Source: Pseudomonadota bacterium (GTDB taxonomy: Bacteria; Pseudomonadota; Alphaproteobacteria; Acetobacterales; Acetobacteraceae). Taken from it: a stretch of 64,000 bases of DNA. Below, piece after piece: positions 45,164 through 53,282 of the stretch (within the stretch, counting starts at the first letter, position 1; every line of letters starts with the position of its first letter). The stretch lies in NCBI GenBank assembly GCA_021780935.1, contig JAJXXT010000141.1:1-64000 (forward strand), read 5' to 3'. A model generated the notes under the pieces. The model saw nothing but the letters and a program-made list of their open reading frames with translations. It did no database searches and had not been told where the DNA came from. Made by a program: the position numbers and the translations under genes.

Positions 45164-46111
45164 ATGGAAACGCTGATCGGCCAGAACCCCGCGCCCAATG
45201 GCGCCGCCCCGGGCGGGACGGATGCCGCGATCGTGGAGGGCGATCAGAAGAATTTCATGCGTGACGTCATCGAGGCGTCGCGCACGATCCCGGTTCTGGT
45301 GGATTTCTGGGCAACCTGGTGCGGCCCCTGCAAGACGCTAACGCCGATCCTGGAAAAGGTGGTGCGCGCGGCGGGCGGCCGGTTGAAGCTGGTCAAGATC
45401 GATATCGACCGCAACCAGGCCCTGGTCCAGCAACTCGCCGGCCTCGGTCTGCCGATGCAATCCGTGCCCACGGTCGCCGCCTTCTGGCAGGGCCAGATTG
45501 CCGACCTGTTCCAGGGGGCGCTGCCGGAGAGCGAGGTGCGCCGCTTTGCCGAGGCGCTGCTCAAGATGGCCGGCGGCGCCATGCCCTCCGCCGACCTGCT
45601 GGCCGAGGCCCGTGCCGCGGCCGAGCAGGGCAACCACGAGGAGGCCGCCGAGCTGTTCACCGCGCTGATCAGGGAAGAGCCGGAAAAGCCCGAGGCGTGG
45701 GGCGGCCTGGCGCGCGCGCTGCTCGCCCTCGGGCGCGAGGACGAGGCGAAGGAGACGCTGGAGCAGGTGCCCGCCAAGATCGCCGAGCATGCCGAGATCA
45801 CCGGTGCCCGCTCGGCCCTGGCGCTCGCCGCCGAGGGCCGCGCCGCGCGCGATCAGCTTGGCGCCTTCGAGGCAAGGCTTGCCGCCGATCCCGCGGACCA
45901 CCAGGCGCGCTACGACCTCGCGACCGCGCTCAACGCCGCCGACCGGCGCGAGGAGGCGGCCGATGCCCTGCTCGACATCATTCGTCGCAACCGCGGCTGG
46001 AACGAGGACGCGGCACGCCTGCAATTGCTTAAATTTTTCGAGGCCTGGGGTTTTGACGACCCCGCGACGCTCGCCGCGCGCCGCAAGCTTTCGGCGTTGC
46101 TGTTCAGCTAG
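45164..46111 (+). CDS. Thioredoxin-TPR protein, YbbN/CnoX-like
   Basis: 315 residues. An N-terminal thioredoxin domain (about 18-125) carries the intact active site WATWCGPCKTLTP and the cis-Pro in SVPTVAAF. The C-terminal half is helical tetratricopeptide-like repeat (about 135-300; DLLAEARAAAEQGNHEEAAELF, ARYDLATALNAADRREEAADA). E. coli YbbN/CnoX has lost one cysteine of the active site; this alphaproteobacterial form keeps both and could be a redox-active holdase working with GroEL. The ATG at 45164 has GGAG close upstream; longer upstream starts exist but add a non-conserved stretch. Followed by the LON-domain gene after nine bases. Confidence 0.9.
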   Translation: METLIGQNPAPNGAAPGGTDAAIVEGDQKNFMRDVIEASRTIPVLVDFWATWCGPCKTLTPILEKVVRAAGGRLKLVKIDIDRNQALVQQLAGLGLPMQSVPTVAAFWQGQIADLFQGALPESEVRRFAEALLKMAGGAMPSADLLAEARAAAEQGNHEEAAELFTALIREEPEKPEAWGGLARALLALGREDEAKETLEQVPAKIAEHAEITGARSALALAAEGRAARDQLGAFEARLAADPADHQARYDLATALNAADRREEAADALLDIIRRNRGWNEDAARLQLLKFFEAWGFDDPATLAARRKLSALLFS

Positions 46112-46120
46112 GCCGGGGAT

Positions 46121-46780
46121 TTGACGGCGTCGGACCACGCGCGGGATCTGCCGGAATCGTTTCCCGTCTTTCCGCTTACCGGCGCGTTGCTGCTGCCGCG
46201 CGGGCGCCTGCCGCTCAATATTTTCGAACCGCGCTTCAAGGCCATGGTGGAGGACGCGCTGGGCGCGCGGCGGCTGATGGCGATGATTCAGCCGAACCCG
46301 GCGCGCGAGCGTGGCGCCCAGGGCCCGATGCTCTATGATGTCGGCTGCCTTGGCCGGATTTCCTCGTTCAGCGAAACCGATGACGGGCGCTATCTCATTA
46401 CGCTGACCGGCATCTCGCGCTTCCGGGTGGCCGAGGAACTGCCGATGCGCCGTGGCTACCGGCGGGTGCGCGCGGCTTGGGGCGAATACCCGGCGCTCGA
46501 TCTGGCGCCGCCCGTGCCTGGCGGCTTCGACCGTGCGGCGCTGCTCGCGGCGCTGCGTGGCTTCTTTGCCGGCCGTGGTATCCAGGCGAACTGGGACGCG
46601 GTGGAGAAAATGTCCGATGACGGGCTGCTCACCACGCTCGCCATGGTCTGTCCGTTCGAGCCGGCGGAGAAACAGGTGCTGCTGGAGGCGACGGATGTCG
46701 CCGCGCGGGCGCGCGACCTGCTGGCGTTGTTGCTGATCGGCGCGCATGGCGATCACGACGATCACGGCCAGCCGAGCTGA
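46121..46780 (+). CDS. LON peptidase substrate-binding (LON_substr_bdg) domain protein
   Basis: 219 residues with only the N-terminal domain of Lon and none of the ATPase or protease: FPVFPLTGALLLPRGRLPLNIFEPRF, MLYDVGCLGRISSFSETDDGRY and LTGISRFRV are the hallmark strands. Function of the free-standing domain is unknown; it may bind misfolded proteins. The frame has a stop just before, and the only usable start before the conserved PVFPL is the TTG at 46121, preceded by GGGGA. It lies between the thioredoxin-TPR gene and the DUF1489 gene, with a TGATG overlap to the latter, which is a common alphaproteobacterial set. Confidence 0.9.
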   Translation: MTASDHARDLPESFPVFPLTGALLLPRGRLPLNIFEPRFKAMVEDALGARRLMAMIQPNPARERGAQGPMLYDVGCLGRISSFSETDDGRYLITLTGISRFRVAEELPMRRGYRRVRAAWGEYPALDLAPPVPGGFDRAALLAALRGFFAGRGIQANWDAVEKMSDDGLLTTLAMVCPFEPAEKQVLLEATDVAARARDLLALLLIGAHGDHDDHGQPS

Positions 46781-47283
46781 TGGCGCCGAAGCGCCCCGCC
46801 GCCGCGCCGGCAACCCAGGCCGCCACGCCGAAAGCGCGCGCACCGAAGGGCGCCGCGCCGACGCTGCACCTGGTGAAGCTCGCGGTGGGGGCGCGCGACG
46901 TCGCCGATATGCGGGACTGGCAGGCCAGGCGCCTCGCGCGCGAGGGCAGCCTCGCCCACGTCACCCGCAGCCGCCCCAAGCGCGCCGCCGAGCTGCTGGC
47001 CGGCGGCTCGATCTACTGGGTGGTGGCCGGCAGCCTCTGCGTGCGCCAGCGCCTGCGGGCCATCGAGCCGGTCACCGGCCAGGACGGCACGGCGATGACC
47101 CGCCTGGTGCTGGACCCGAAACTCGTCACCGTCATGCCCCGCGCGATGAAGCCGTTCCAGGGTTGGCGCTACCTCGCCGCCGACGCCGCACCGCCCGATC
47201 TGGCGAAGACCCGCCGCGCCGCTGGCGAGGATAAGCTGCCCGAGGCGATGGCGCGCTCGCTGCGCGAACTCGGGCTGCTGTGA
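46780..47283 (+). CDS. DUF1489-family protein
   Basis: 167 residues. An Ala/Pro/Lys-rich N-terminus (about 1-26) precedes the conserved domain starting LHLVKLAVGARDVADM; HVTRSRPKRAAELLAGGSIYWVVAG, CVRQRLRAIEP and PFQGWRYLAADAAPPDL are the family's conserved segments. Its role is unknown. The ATG overlaps the stop of the LON-domain gene by one base, and the gene ends 13 bases before the convergent MFS gene. Confidence 0.9.
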   Translation: MAPKRPAAAPATQAATPKARAPKGAAPTLHLVKLAVGARDVADMRDWQARRLAREGSLAHVTRSRPKRAAELLAGGSIYWVVAGSLCVRQRLRAIEPVTGQDGTAMTRLVLDPKLVTVMPRAMKPFQGWRYLAADAAPPDLAKTRRAAGEDKLPEAMARSLRELGLL

Positions 47284-47296
47284 GTGCCGCCGACGG

Positions 47297-48781
47297 TCAT
47301 TCCACGACCGTCACCGTCTCCCCGCAGGCCATGCCGCGGCGCTGGCCGAGCCCCGCCGCCAGCACCGCGCCGGCGAGGTGGCAGGCGGCGATCGCCACCA
47401 GTGTGGCCGCGAAAGCCTCGCCGACTGCGGCGGGGCTGGTTCGTTCACCCAGCACCGTAAAGTAGAGCCCGCCCAGCAGCGCCACCGCGATCGCCGCACT
47501 GACCTGGAGCATGGAGTTCACCACCCCACCCACCAGCCCCGAGCGTCCCGGACCCGCGCGCTCGACCACGGTGCGCACCATGGTTGGCACGGAATAGCCC
47601 AGGCCCAGCCCGACGAGCACCAGGGAAGCGGTCAGCAGCAGCGTGTTCGGGGCCGCACCATGGGCACGCGCCACGAGCTCGGCGATGCCGAGCAGTCCGC
47701 TCGATGACGCCATGAACCCGAGCGCCGGGGCGAGCGTGCCCGTGCGCCGCACGATGGCAGGGCTCGTCACCGAGCCGAGGACGAAGGCGATGGAGAACGG
47801 CACCAGCGTCACGCCGGCCTGCCAGGGCGAGCGGCCGAGTGCCGTCTGCAGGTAGAGGGAGACGGTGAGAAAGAAGGCCGCCTGGGCATAGAGCGTGCCG
47901 ACGGCCGCGAGGCTGCGGCGCAGCCCGGGCGCCAGCAGGGCTGCCGGCGGCACCAGCGGCTCGCCGCCCGCCCGCGCCACGCGGTGCTCGTGCCGCCAGA
48001 ACGAGACGGCCAGCACCGGCGAGAGCGCGAGCAGCGCCAGCGTCCAGGCCGGCCAGCCACGCTCCCGCCCCTCGATCAGCGGCACGACGAAGGCACCCAG
48101 CGCTGCCGCCGACAGCGCCACGCCGCCGAGGTCGAGCCGTGGCCGCGCACCACTCGCCGCACGCGGCAGCAGGCGCAGGCCGGCGATGAACGCCGGGATC
48201 GCCACCGGCAGATTCACCAGGAAGATCAGCCGCCAGCCGAAGCCGTCGATATCCGCCGAGACCAACGCGCCGCCCAGCAGCTGCCCGGCGACCGCGGCCA
48301 GCCCCAGCACCATGCCGAAGATGGAGACGGCGCGCGGGCGCTCATGCGGCGGGAACAGCGCGTGGATGGAGGCGACGGCCTGCGGTGCCATCGCGGCCGC
48401 CGCCAATGCCTGCACGATGCGCCCGACGATCAGTGTCACCGGCGACCAGGCGAGCCCGCACAGCGCGGAGGCGGCGGCGAAACCCGCGAGCCCGGCGAGG
48501 AAGACAAGCTTGCGTCCGAACAGATCGCCGAGGCGCCCGCCCGTGATCAGGAACACGGCATAGACGGCGGCGTAGGCCGAGATCACGAGCTGCACCTCGT
48601 CCGGCCGCGCGTGCAGCCCCCTGGCGATCGAGGGCAGGGCGAGGTTGACGATGAAAAAGTCGAGCGGGGCGAGGAAGGCGCCGGTCAGCAGCACCGCCAG
48701 CGCCCACCAGCGGGCGGGGTCGGCGGTTGATGCGCCGGCGATCGCGGGCGCAACGCGGGAAGCCATGGAATCGACGGCCAT
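47297..48781 (-). CDS. MFS transporter of the DHA2 (14-helix, EmrB/QacA) type
   Basis: 494 residues with 14 predicted membrane helices. Motifs: FLAPLDFFIVNLALPSIARGL in helix 1, GGRLGDLFGRK as motif A, GRIVQALAAAAMAPQAVASI, and VLGLAAVAGQLLGGALV as motif C, which marks drug/proton antiporters. It should export drugs or toxic metabolites. I put the start at the ATG 48781 because AAAGG lies seven bases upstream; an ATG at 48796 is also open. A TetR gene lies upstream on the same strand, and a TetR-type operator sits at 48807-48820 just before this gene. Confidence 0.92.
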   Translation of the reverse strand: MAVDSMASRVAPAIAGASTADPARWWALAVLLTGAFLAPLDFFIVNLALPSIARGLHARPDEVQLVISAYAAVYAVFLITGGRLGDLFGRKLVFLAGLAGFAAASALCGLAWSPVTLIVGRIVQALAAAAMAPQAVASIHALFPPHERPRAVSIFGMVLGLAAVAGQLLGGALVSADIDGFGWRLIFLVNLPVAIPAFIAGLRLLPRAASGARPRLDLGGVALSAAALGAFVVPLIEGRERGWPAWTLALLALSPVLAVSFWRHEHRVARAGGEPLVPPAALLAPGLRRSLAAVGTLYAQAAFFLTVSLYLQTALGRSPWQAGVTLVPFSIAFVLGSVTSPAIVRRTGTLAPALGFMASSSGLLGIAELVARAHGAAPNTLLLTASLVLVGLGLGYSVPTMVRTVVERAGPGRSGLVGGVVNSMLQVSAAIAVALLGGLYFTVLGERTSPAAVGEAFAATLVAIAACHLAGAVLAAGLGQRRGMACGETVTVVE

Positions 48782-48806
48782 GGTGGGGCCTTTCATCACG
48801 AAAAAT

Positions 48807-48820
48807 GGGAACGATCGGTT
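48807..48820. promoter_or_regulatory. Probable TetR operator before the MFS gene
   Basis: Read on the minus strand, AACCGATCGTTCCC matches AACCGATCATTCCC at 49628-49641 (plus strand) at 13 of 14 bases. It lies 26 bases before the MFS start and centres on CGATCG, suiting a dimeric repressor. Confidence 0.65.
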
Positions 48821-48878
48821 TCTTATTGGGACGCCGACGGCACCGCGCTGGCCGCCGGAACAGTGTTCGCCGGTGCCG

Positions 48879-49613
48879 TCAGCGCAGCACGGTGAGGGCG
48901 CCGTCGATCATGGCGGTGATGTCCGCCTCGCGTGGTGCCGACTTGCCCAGCACCCGCATTCCCTGCATCAGGCACAGCAGCATGCGCGCCACTGCCCGCT
49001 CGTCGAGCGTGCGCGGAAACTCGCCCGCAAGCTGGCCGCGAATGATGGTGGCGGCGAACAGGTCCTGGATGCGGCGGAACATGCGCTCGATCACGGCACT
49101 CGCCTGGGCGTCTTCGGGCATCATTTCCATGGCGGCGACGGTCACCAGACAGCTCTGGCAGCGCCCCTCGGCGACCCGTGCCGCGTAGCCGAGCAGCGTC
49201 GCGCGCAGGGCCTCGCGGGCCGATCCGTCGACGGTCAGGGTTTCGCCGAGGCGGCGCAGCGAGGCGTCGGTGTAGCGTTCGAGGGCCGCCAGGAACAGCG
49301 AGCGCTTGTCGCGAAACGCCTTGTAGAGACTGCCACGGGCAAGCCCGGTTCCGGCCTCGAGATCATGGACGGAGGTGCCGTGATAGCCGTGCGCGCGGAA
49401 CACCTCGATCGCATCGCGCACCGCGTCCTCGAGGTCGAACGCGCGCGGCCGGCCGGGTCCAGGGCGCCCGGGCTCGCTGAGTTGGGGCTCGCTGAGTTGG
49501 GCCTCGCCGCGTTCGGGCTCGGCGTGCCCAGACCCGGCGTGCCCAGAGTCGGGGCAGTCGGCTTGGTCGCGGTGCGGCGGGTCACGAACAGGGAGGGGTT
49601 CACCGTCGAGCAT
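48879..49613 (-). CDS. TetR/AcrR-family transcriptional regulator
   Basis: 244 residues. The DNA-binding domain (about 57-105) has RAFDLEDAVRDAIEVFRAHGYHGTSVHDLEAGTG split helices ending in the TetR recognition sequence LARGSLYKAFRDKRSLF. The C-terminal domain resembles the TetR_C_16/YxaF-like group. The first 55 residues are an unusual disordered stretch with repeated SEPQL units encoded by 15-base tandem repeats. It lies upstream of the MFS exporter on the same strand, and near-identical operator sequences stand before both genes, so it most likely represses the exporter and itself. No clear ribosome-binding site precedes the ATG at 49613. Confidence 0.9.
   Translation of the reverse strand: MLDGEPLPVRDPPHRDQADCPDSGHAGSGHAEPERGEAQLSEPQLSEPGRPGPGRPRAFDLEDAVRDAIEVFRAHGYHGTSVHDLEAGTGLARGSLYKAFRDKRSLFLAALERYTDASLRRLGETLTVDGSAREALRATLLGYAARVAEGRCQSCLVTVAAMEMMPEDAQASAVIERMFRRIQDLFAATIIRGQLAGEFPRTLDERAVARMLLCLMQGMRVLGKSAPREADITAMIDGALTVLR
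49471..49500. repeat. Exact 15-base tandem repeat in the tetR N-terminal codons
   Basis: GGCTCGCTGAGTTGG occurs twice in exact tandem, with a degenerate third copy at 49501-49515. Just beyond, GGCGTGCCCAGA occurs twice, about 15 bases apart, near 49521-49548. Both repeats keep the reading frame and lengthen the disordered N-terminus of the TetR protein. Confidence 0.85.
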
Positions 49614-49627
49614 GGCCGGGATTTAGG

Positions 49628-49641
49628 AACCGATCATTCCC
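49628..49641. promoter_or_regulatory. Probable TetR operator before tetR
   Basis: AACCGATCATTCCC, the inverted near-copy of the site at 48807-48820, lies 15 bases upstream of the TetR start. It is part of the weak dyad GGAA-N7-TTCC. Its place suggests autorepression. Confidence 0.65.
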
Positions 49642-49663
49642 GATTCAAGGCCCCGCAACGCCG

Positions 49664-50959
49664 TCAGGGCCAGAGCATCGCCGCGGCGGCGACCCCCATT
49701 ACCGCCGTCGCTATCCAGCCCAGCGCCGCGATCACCCGGCCGCTGACAAACTCGCCCATCACCGTACGGCGGGTCGCCAGCAAGGTGACGAGCACGAGCA
49801 GCGGCACGGCCACCACGCCGTTGATCACAGCACTCCAGAACAGGGCGCGCATCGGGTTGATCGGGGTGTATTGCAGCACCAGGCCCGCCAGCACGCTGAG
49901 CGCGATGGTGGCGTAGAAGCCAGGCGCCTCGTCGGCGCGCCGCTGCAGCCCCCAGCGCCAGCCGAATGCCTCGGCGGCGGCATAGGCGCCGGAGCCCGCG
50001 AGCACCGGCACGCCGATCAGGCCCACGCCCAGGATGCCGAGGGCGAACAGCCGATAAGCCGCATGCCCCGCCAGCGGCCGCAGCGCGTCGGCCGCCTGGG
50101 CCGCGGTCTCGATGGTGTGGATTCCCGCAGGATACAGCGTCACCGCCGTTGCGAGCATGATGATGTAGGCCGTGGCGTCGGAATAGAGCATGCCCGACCA
50201 CGTGTCCTGGCCGATCCGCCGCAGCTCCGCGTGCGCCGCCTGCGGTGCCTCCCGCAGCGCCACGGCGCCATTCTCCTGCATGTCCTCCACCTCCTCGGAA
50301 GCCTGCCAGAAGAAAAGGTAGGGGCTGATCGTGGTGCCGAACACGCCGACGACCATGGCGGCGCTGTCGCGGGTCCAGGCGATATGCGGCCACAGGCTGC
50401 GCAGCGCCACCTCGCGCCACGGCACGTGCACCATGGCCAGCACCCCGGCGTAAGCCAGCAGCGAGACGGAGAGCCATTTCAGGAAGAAGACGTAACGATC
50501 ATACGGCACCAGGATCTGCAGCCCGAGAATGAGGACCACGAACAGCGCGGTCATCGCGTGCCGGTCGAGCCCGGTTACCAGCTGCGCCGTCTCACCCATC
50601 GCCGCGACGTCGGCGCCGATGTTGAGCGTGTTGGCGAGGATCAACAGCGCCACCACCGCATAGAGCACGGCGGGGGAAAAACTCTCCCGGATATTGGCGG
50701 CGAGACCCTTCCCGGTAACGCGCCCGATGCGCGCGCACATCAGCTGCACCGCGGCCATCAGCGGAAACGCCAGCGGCATCGTCCACAGCATGTTGAAACG
50801 GAATTGCGCGCCGGCCTGCGCGTAGGTCGCGATGCCGCTGGGGTCGTCGTCCGCGACGCCGGTGATGATGCCGGGCCCGATCCGCGCCAGCAGCCTCGCC
50901 ACCCGCGAACGCCATCCCGGCGTGGGCGGCCCCGGGCCGGCGGCTGCCGGGCGCGTCAT
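49664..50959 (-). CDS. Nramp-family metal ion transporter with atypical binding motifs
   Basis: 431 residues, about 11 membrane helices. Helix 1 has GPGIITGVADDDPSGIATY, where MntH has DPGN, and helix 6 has GVFGTTISPYLFFWQASEEVE, where MntH has an MPH metal-binding triad. Both positions bind Mn2+/Fe2+ in ordinary Nramp proteins, so this paralogue may carry another divalent ion or a different substrate. The start is the ATG at 50959; the open frame reaches 51055 but that part overlaps the M20 gene and looks non-coding. It follows the M20 amidohydrolase by overlap or near-contact on the same strand. Confidence 0.88.
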   Translation of the reverse strand: MTRPAAAGPGPPTPGWRSRVARLLARIGPGIITGVADDDPSGIATYAQAGAQFRFNMLWTMPLAFPLMAAVQLMCARIGRVTGKGLAANIRESFSPAVLYAVVALLILANTLNIGADVAAMGETAQLVTGLDRHAMTALFVVLILGLQILVPYDRYVFFLKWLSVSLLAYAGVLAMVHVPWREVALRSLWPHIAWTRDSAAMVVGVFGTTISPYLFFWQASEEVEDMQENGAVALREAPQAAHAELRRIGQDTWSGMLYSDATAYIIMLATAVTLYPAGIHTIETAAQAADALRPLAGHAAYRLFALGILGVGLIGVPVLAGSGAYAAAEAFGWRWGLQRRADEAPGFYATIALSVLAGLVLQYTPINPMRALFWSAVINGVVAVPLLVLVTLLATRRTVMGEFVSGRVIAALGWIATAVMGVAAAAMLWP

Positions 50960-50987
50960 GCGCGGGCCCGGACGTTTCCGAGGGTGT

Positions 50988-52409
50988 TCAGACGGGTTCC
51001 GGCTGTACGGGCGGGCGCGTCTGCGCGGGGATCGGGCACTCGTAGTGCTGCCCACCCAGCCGCTCGCGGAACGATTCCCGTGCCCGCGCGATCAGCGCCG
51101 GATCGCCCAGCAATTCCACCGCCGTTCCCGCCATCGCCTTTGCCGCGTGGATCATGCCCTTGTGCGCCGCCGGTGCCTTGCCCTGGCCGGTGAGCTGCCA
51201 GGAATGGAACGGCGTGCCGATCGCGCAGGTGGCGCCCCAGGCCTGCACCGTCGGCACCACCCAGGACACGTCGCCGACATCGGTGGAGCCAAGCCCGCCA
51301 TCGCCGCGCGCGTTGAGCGGAAGAATGCCGTCGCACAGCAACGCATCGGTCGGCTTGATGCCGTGCGGCTCATAGGCGGCGGCGATATCGGCCGGGCTCA
51401 GCGTGTCGCGGAACCGCTGTGCCAGCGCCATGTCCGCGGCGTCGAAGACGGGCGGGCCCAGCCGCTCAAGGTTGGCGTGCATCACCCGCTCCAGCGTGTC
51501 GTTGCCGAGCAGGTTGGACATGCCGCTTGAGACATGCATCGCCGCCTCGGTCTCGGTCATCAGCGCGGCACCCTCGGCGATCCGACGCACCCGCTCAACC
51601 ATTCCCTTCATTGTCGCGAGGTCGGCGGCGCGGATGATGTAACGCACGGTCGCGCGGGCCTGCACGACGTTCGGTGCGATCCCGCCGGTGTCGAGATAGG
51701 CGTAATGCATGCGCGCCGAGGAGGGGACGTGCTCGCGCATGTAGTTGAGTGCAACGTTCATCAGTTCCGCGGCGTCGAGCGCCGAGCGGCCGAGATGCGG
51801 GCTTGCGGCGGCGTGGCTGGCGCGGCCGGTCCAGGTCACGTCGAGCACCGTCATCGCGAGCGATTCGGCGCGCATCACGCCGGCGAAATGACCGGGGTGC
51901 CAGGAGATCGCGACATCCACATCGGAAAACACGCCGTCGCGCGCCATGAAGGCCTTGGCCGCACCGCCCTCCTCGGCCGGGCAGCCATAGTAGCGCACGC
52001 GCCCCGCGATGCCGCGCGCCTGCAGCCAGTCGCGCACCGCGGTTGCCGCCAGCATCGCGGCGGAGCCCAGCAGGTTGTGCCCGCAGCCATGGCCCGCGCC
52101 CTCGCCAGGCCGGGGCTTCGGCTCCGCGACGCCGGCCTCCTGCGACAGGCCGGAAAGCGCGTCGTACTCGCCGAGGATGGCGATCACCGGCCCCCCCTCG
52201 CCGGCCTCGCCGAGCATGGCGGTGGGGATGCCGGCAAGGCCGGTGGTGATGCGAAAACCCTGCCGTTCCAGCTCGGCCCGGTGCGTCGCGGCGGAACGAT
52301 ATTCGGTGTAGTTCACCTCCGGCGTTTCCCACACCGCGTCCGCGAGACGCTTGAACGTCTCGGCGTGCTCGTCGACATGGCGCCAGATGGCTTCGCTGTT
52401 GCTGGTCAT
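50988..52409 (-). CDS. M20-family amidohydrolase (AbgB-like)
   Basis: 473 residues. Zinc peptidase fold with GAGHGCGHNLLGSAAMLAA, the PAEEGGAAKAFMA catalytic Glu region, WHPGH and TWTGRASHAAASPHLGRSALDA in the dimerisation domain. These features and the length match AbgB, which with AbgA cuts p-aminobenzoyl-glutamate, and related indole-acetyl-amino acid hydrolases. No AbgA partner is near, so it probably cuts another N-acyl amino acid. No signal peptide. It lies between hpnK and the Nramp-like gene on the same strand. Confidence 0.92.
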   Translation of the reverse strand: MTSNSEAIWRHVDEHAETFKRLADAVWETPEVNYTEYRSAATHRAELERQGFRITTGLAGIPTAMLGEAGEGGPVIAILGEYDALSGLSQEAGVAEPKPRPGEGAGHGCGHNLLGSAAMLAATAVRDWLQARGIAGRVRYYGCPAEEGGAAKAFMARDGVFSDVDVAISWHPGHFAGVMRAESLAMTVLDVTWTGRASHAAASPHLGRSALDAAELMNVALNYMREHVPSSARMHYAYLDTGGIAPNVVQARATVRYIIRAADLATMKGMVERVRRIAEGAALMTETEAAMHVSSGMSNLLGNDTLERVMHANLERLGPPVFDAADMALAQRFRDTLSPADIAAAYEPHGIKPTDALLCDGILPLNARGDGGLGSTDVGDVSWVVPTVQAWGATCAIGTPFHSWQLTGQGKAPAAHKGMIHAAKAMAGTAVELLGDPALIARARESFRERLGGQHYECPIPAQTRPPVQPEPV

Positions 52410-52444
52410 GACCGCTCCCGTTTCGCCGCAGCGTAGCGAGGGAC

Positions 52445-53215
52445 TCAGATCAGGTCGAGATACCCGCCGCGCCGTGCAGACCCCAAGGCCTCGCGCAGTG
52501 CCGGAGAAAGCAGCGCCGCAAGCTCTCCGACATGGTCATAGTCCGGCATCAGCGCGGTGAGCAGCGCGTCGCGATCTGTTGCCGGATGGAAATAGACTTC
52601 GTTGAGCCCCGGCGCCAGGCGGCGCGTGATGGCAAGTGCGTGTTGCAGGTCCATATGGCCGGTGTCGCGCAGGCCCCAGACGGCGTCCGGTGCGGCGAGG
52701 CCGGCGGCGCGCACCTGCCGGCGCAGCAGCCCGCACCACAGCTTCGCGCCTGGCTCCTGCGGCACGCGCACGGCGCGCAGACCGTGTTGGCGTCCCTCGG
52801 CGAGCATGGCGCGGGCCACCAGCGGATGCAGGTGCATGTGCTTGTGCGCGTTGGCATGGTCGAGCACGAGGCCGGAGGCGGCGAAGGCGCGGAACTGCGC
52901 CGCTACCTCCCGCCGCAGCGCTCGTGGCCGCAGCAACTGGCGGAACGCGAGCCTGACCTGCTCGTTGGGCAGCGTGCGTCCCTGCCCGAGCCCGTCCGGC
53001 AGCATCACCGGCCCGTCCACCAGCACCAGATGCAGCCCCACCCGCAGCCCCGGCATCGCCCGAGCACGGCGGATCGCGTCCGCCGCCGCGTCGCCCGCCA
53101 CCATCAGCGAGGCGGCCGTGAGCACACCCTCGCGATGCGCCCGCTCCACCGCCTCGTTGACGGCAGGCGTCAGCCCGAAATCATCGGCCGTGATGACCAC
53201 GCGCGGCGCGTCCAT
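52445..53215 (-). CDS. hpnK: Hopanoid biosynthesis-associated protein HpnK (ChbG/YdjC deacetylase family)
   Basis: 256 residues. Motifs: VVITADDFGLTPAVNEAVE with the metal Asp pair, TAASLMVAGDAAADAIRRAR, RVGLHLVLVDGPVMLP and LDHANAHKHMHLHPLVAR with metal His residues. These match HpnK as I remember it from hopanoid gene clusters; the family fold is that of carbohydrate deacetylases, and a role in trimming a sugar head group of hopanoids is assumed. No other hopanoid genes are in the window. The ATG at 53215 has no strong ribosome-binding site. Confidence 0.85.
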   Translation of the reverse strand: MDAPRVVITADDFGLTPAVNEAVERAHREGVLTAASLMVAGDAAADAIRRARAMPGLRVGLHLVLVDGPVMLPDGLGQGRTLPNEQVRLAFRQLLRPRALRREVAAQFRAFAASGLVLDHANAHKHMHLHPLVARAMLAEGRQHGLRAVRVPQEPGAKLWCGLLRRQVRAAGLAAPDAVWGLRDTGHMDLQHALAITRRLAPGLNEVYFHPATDRDALLTALMPDYDHVGELAALLSPALREALGSARRGGYLDLI

Positions 53216-53282
53216 GCCGTCTGCTTGGCAGGGCCCGCCTGCGCCGGCAAGGTCGCGTGGTCCGCGGCGCCGAGCCCGGTGT

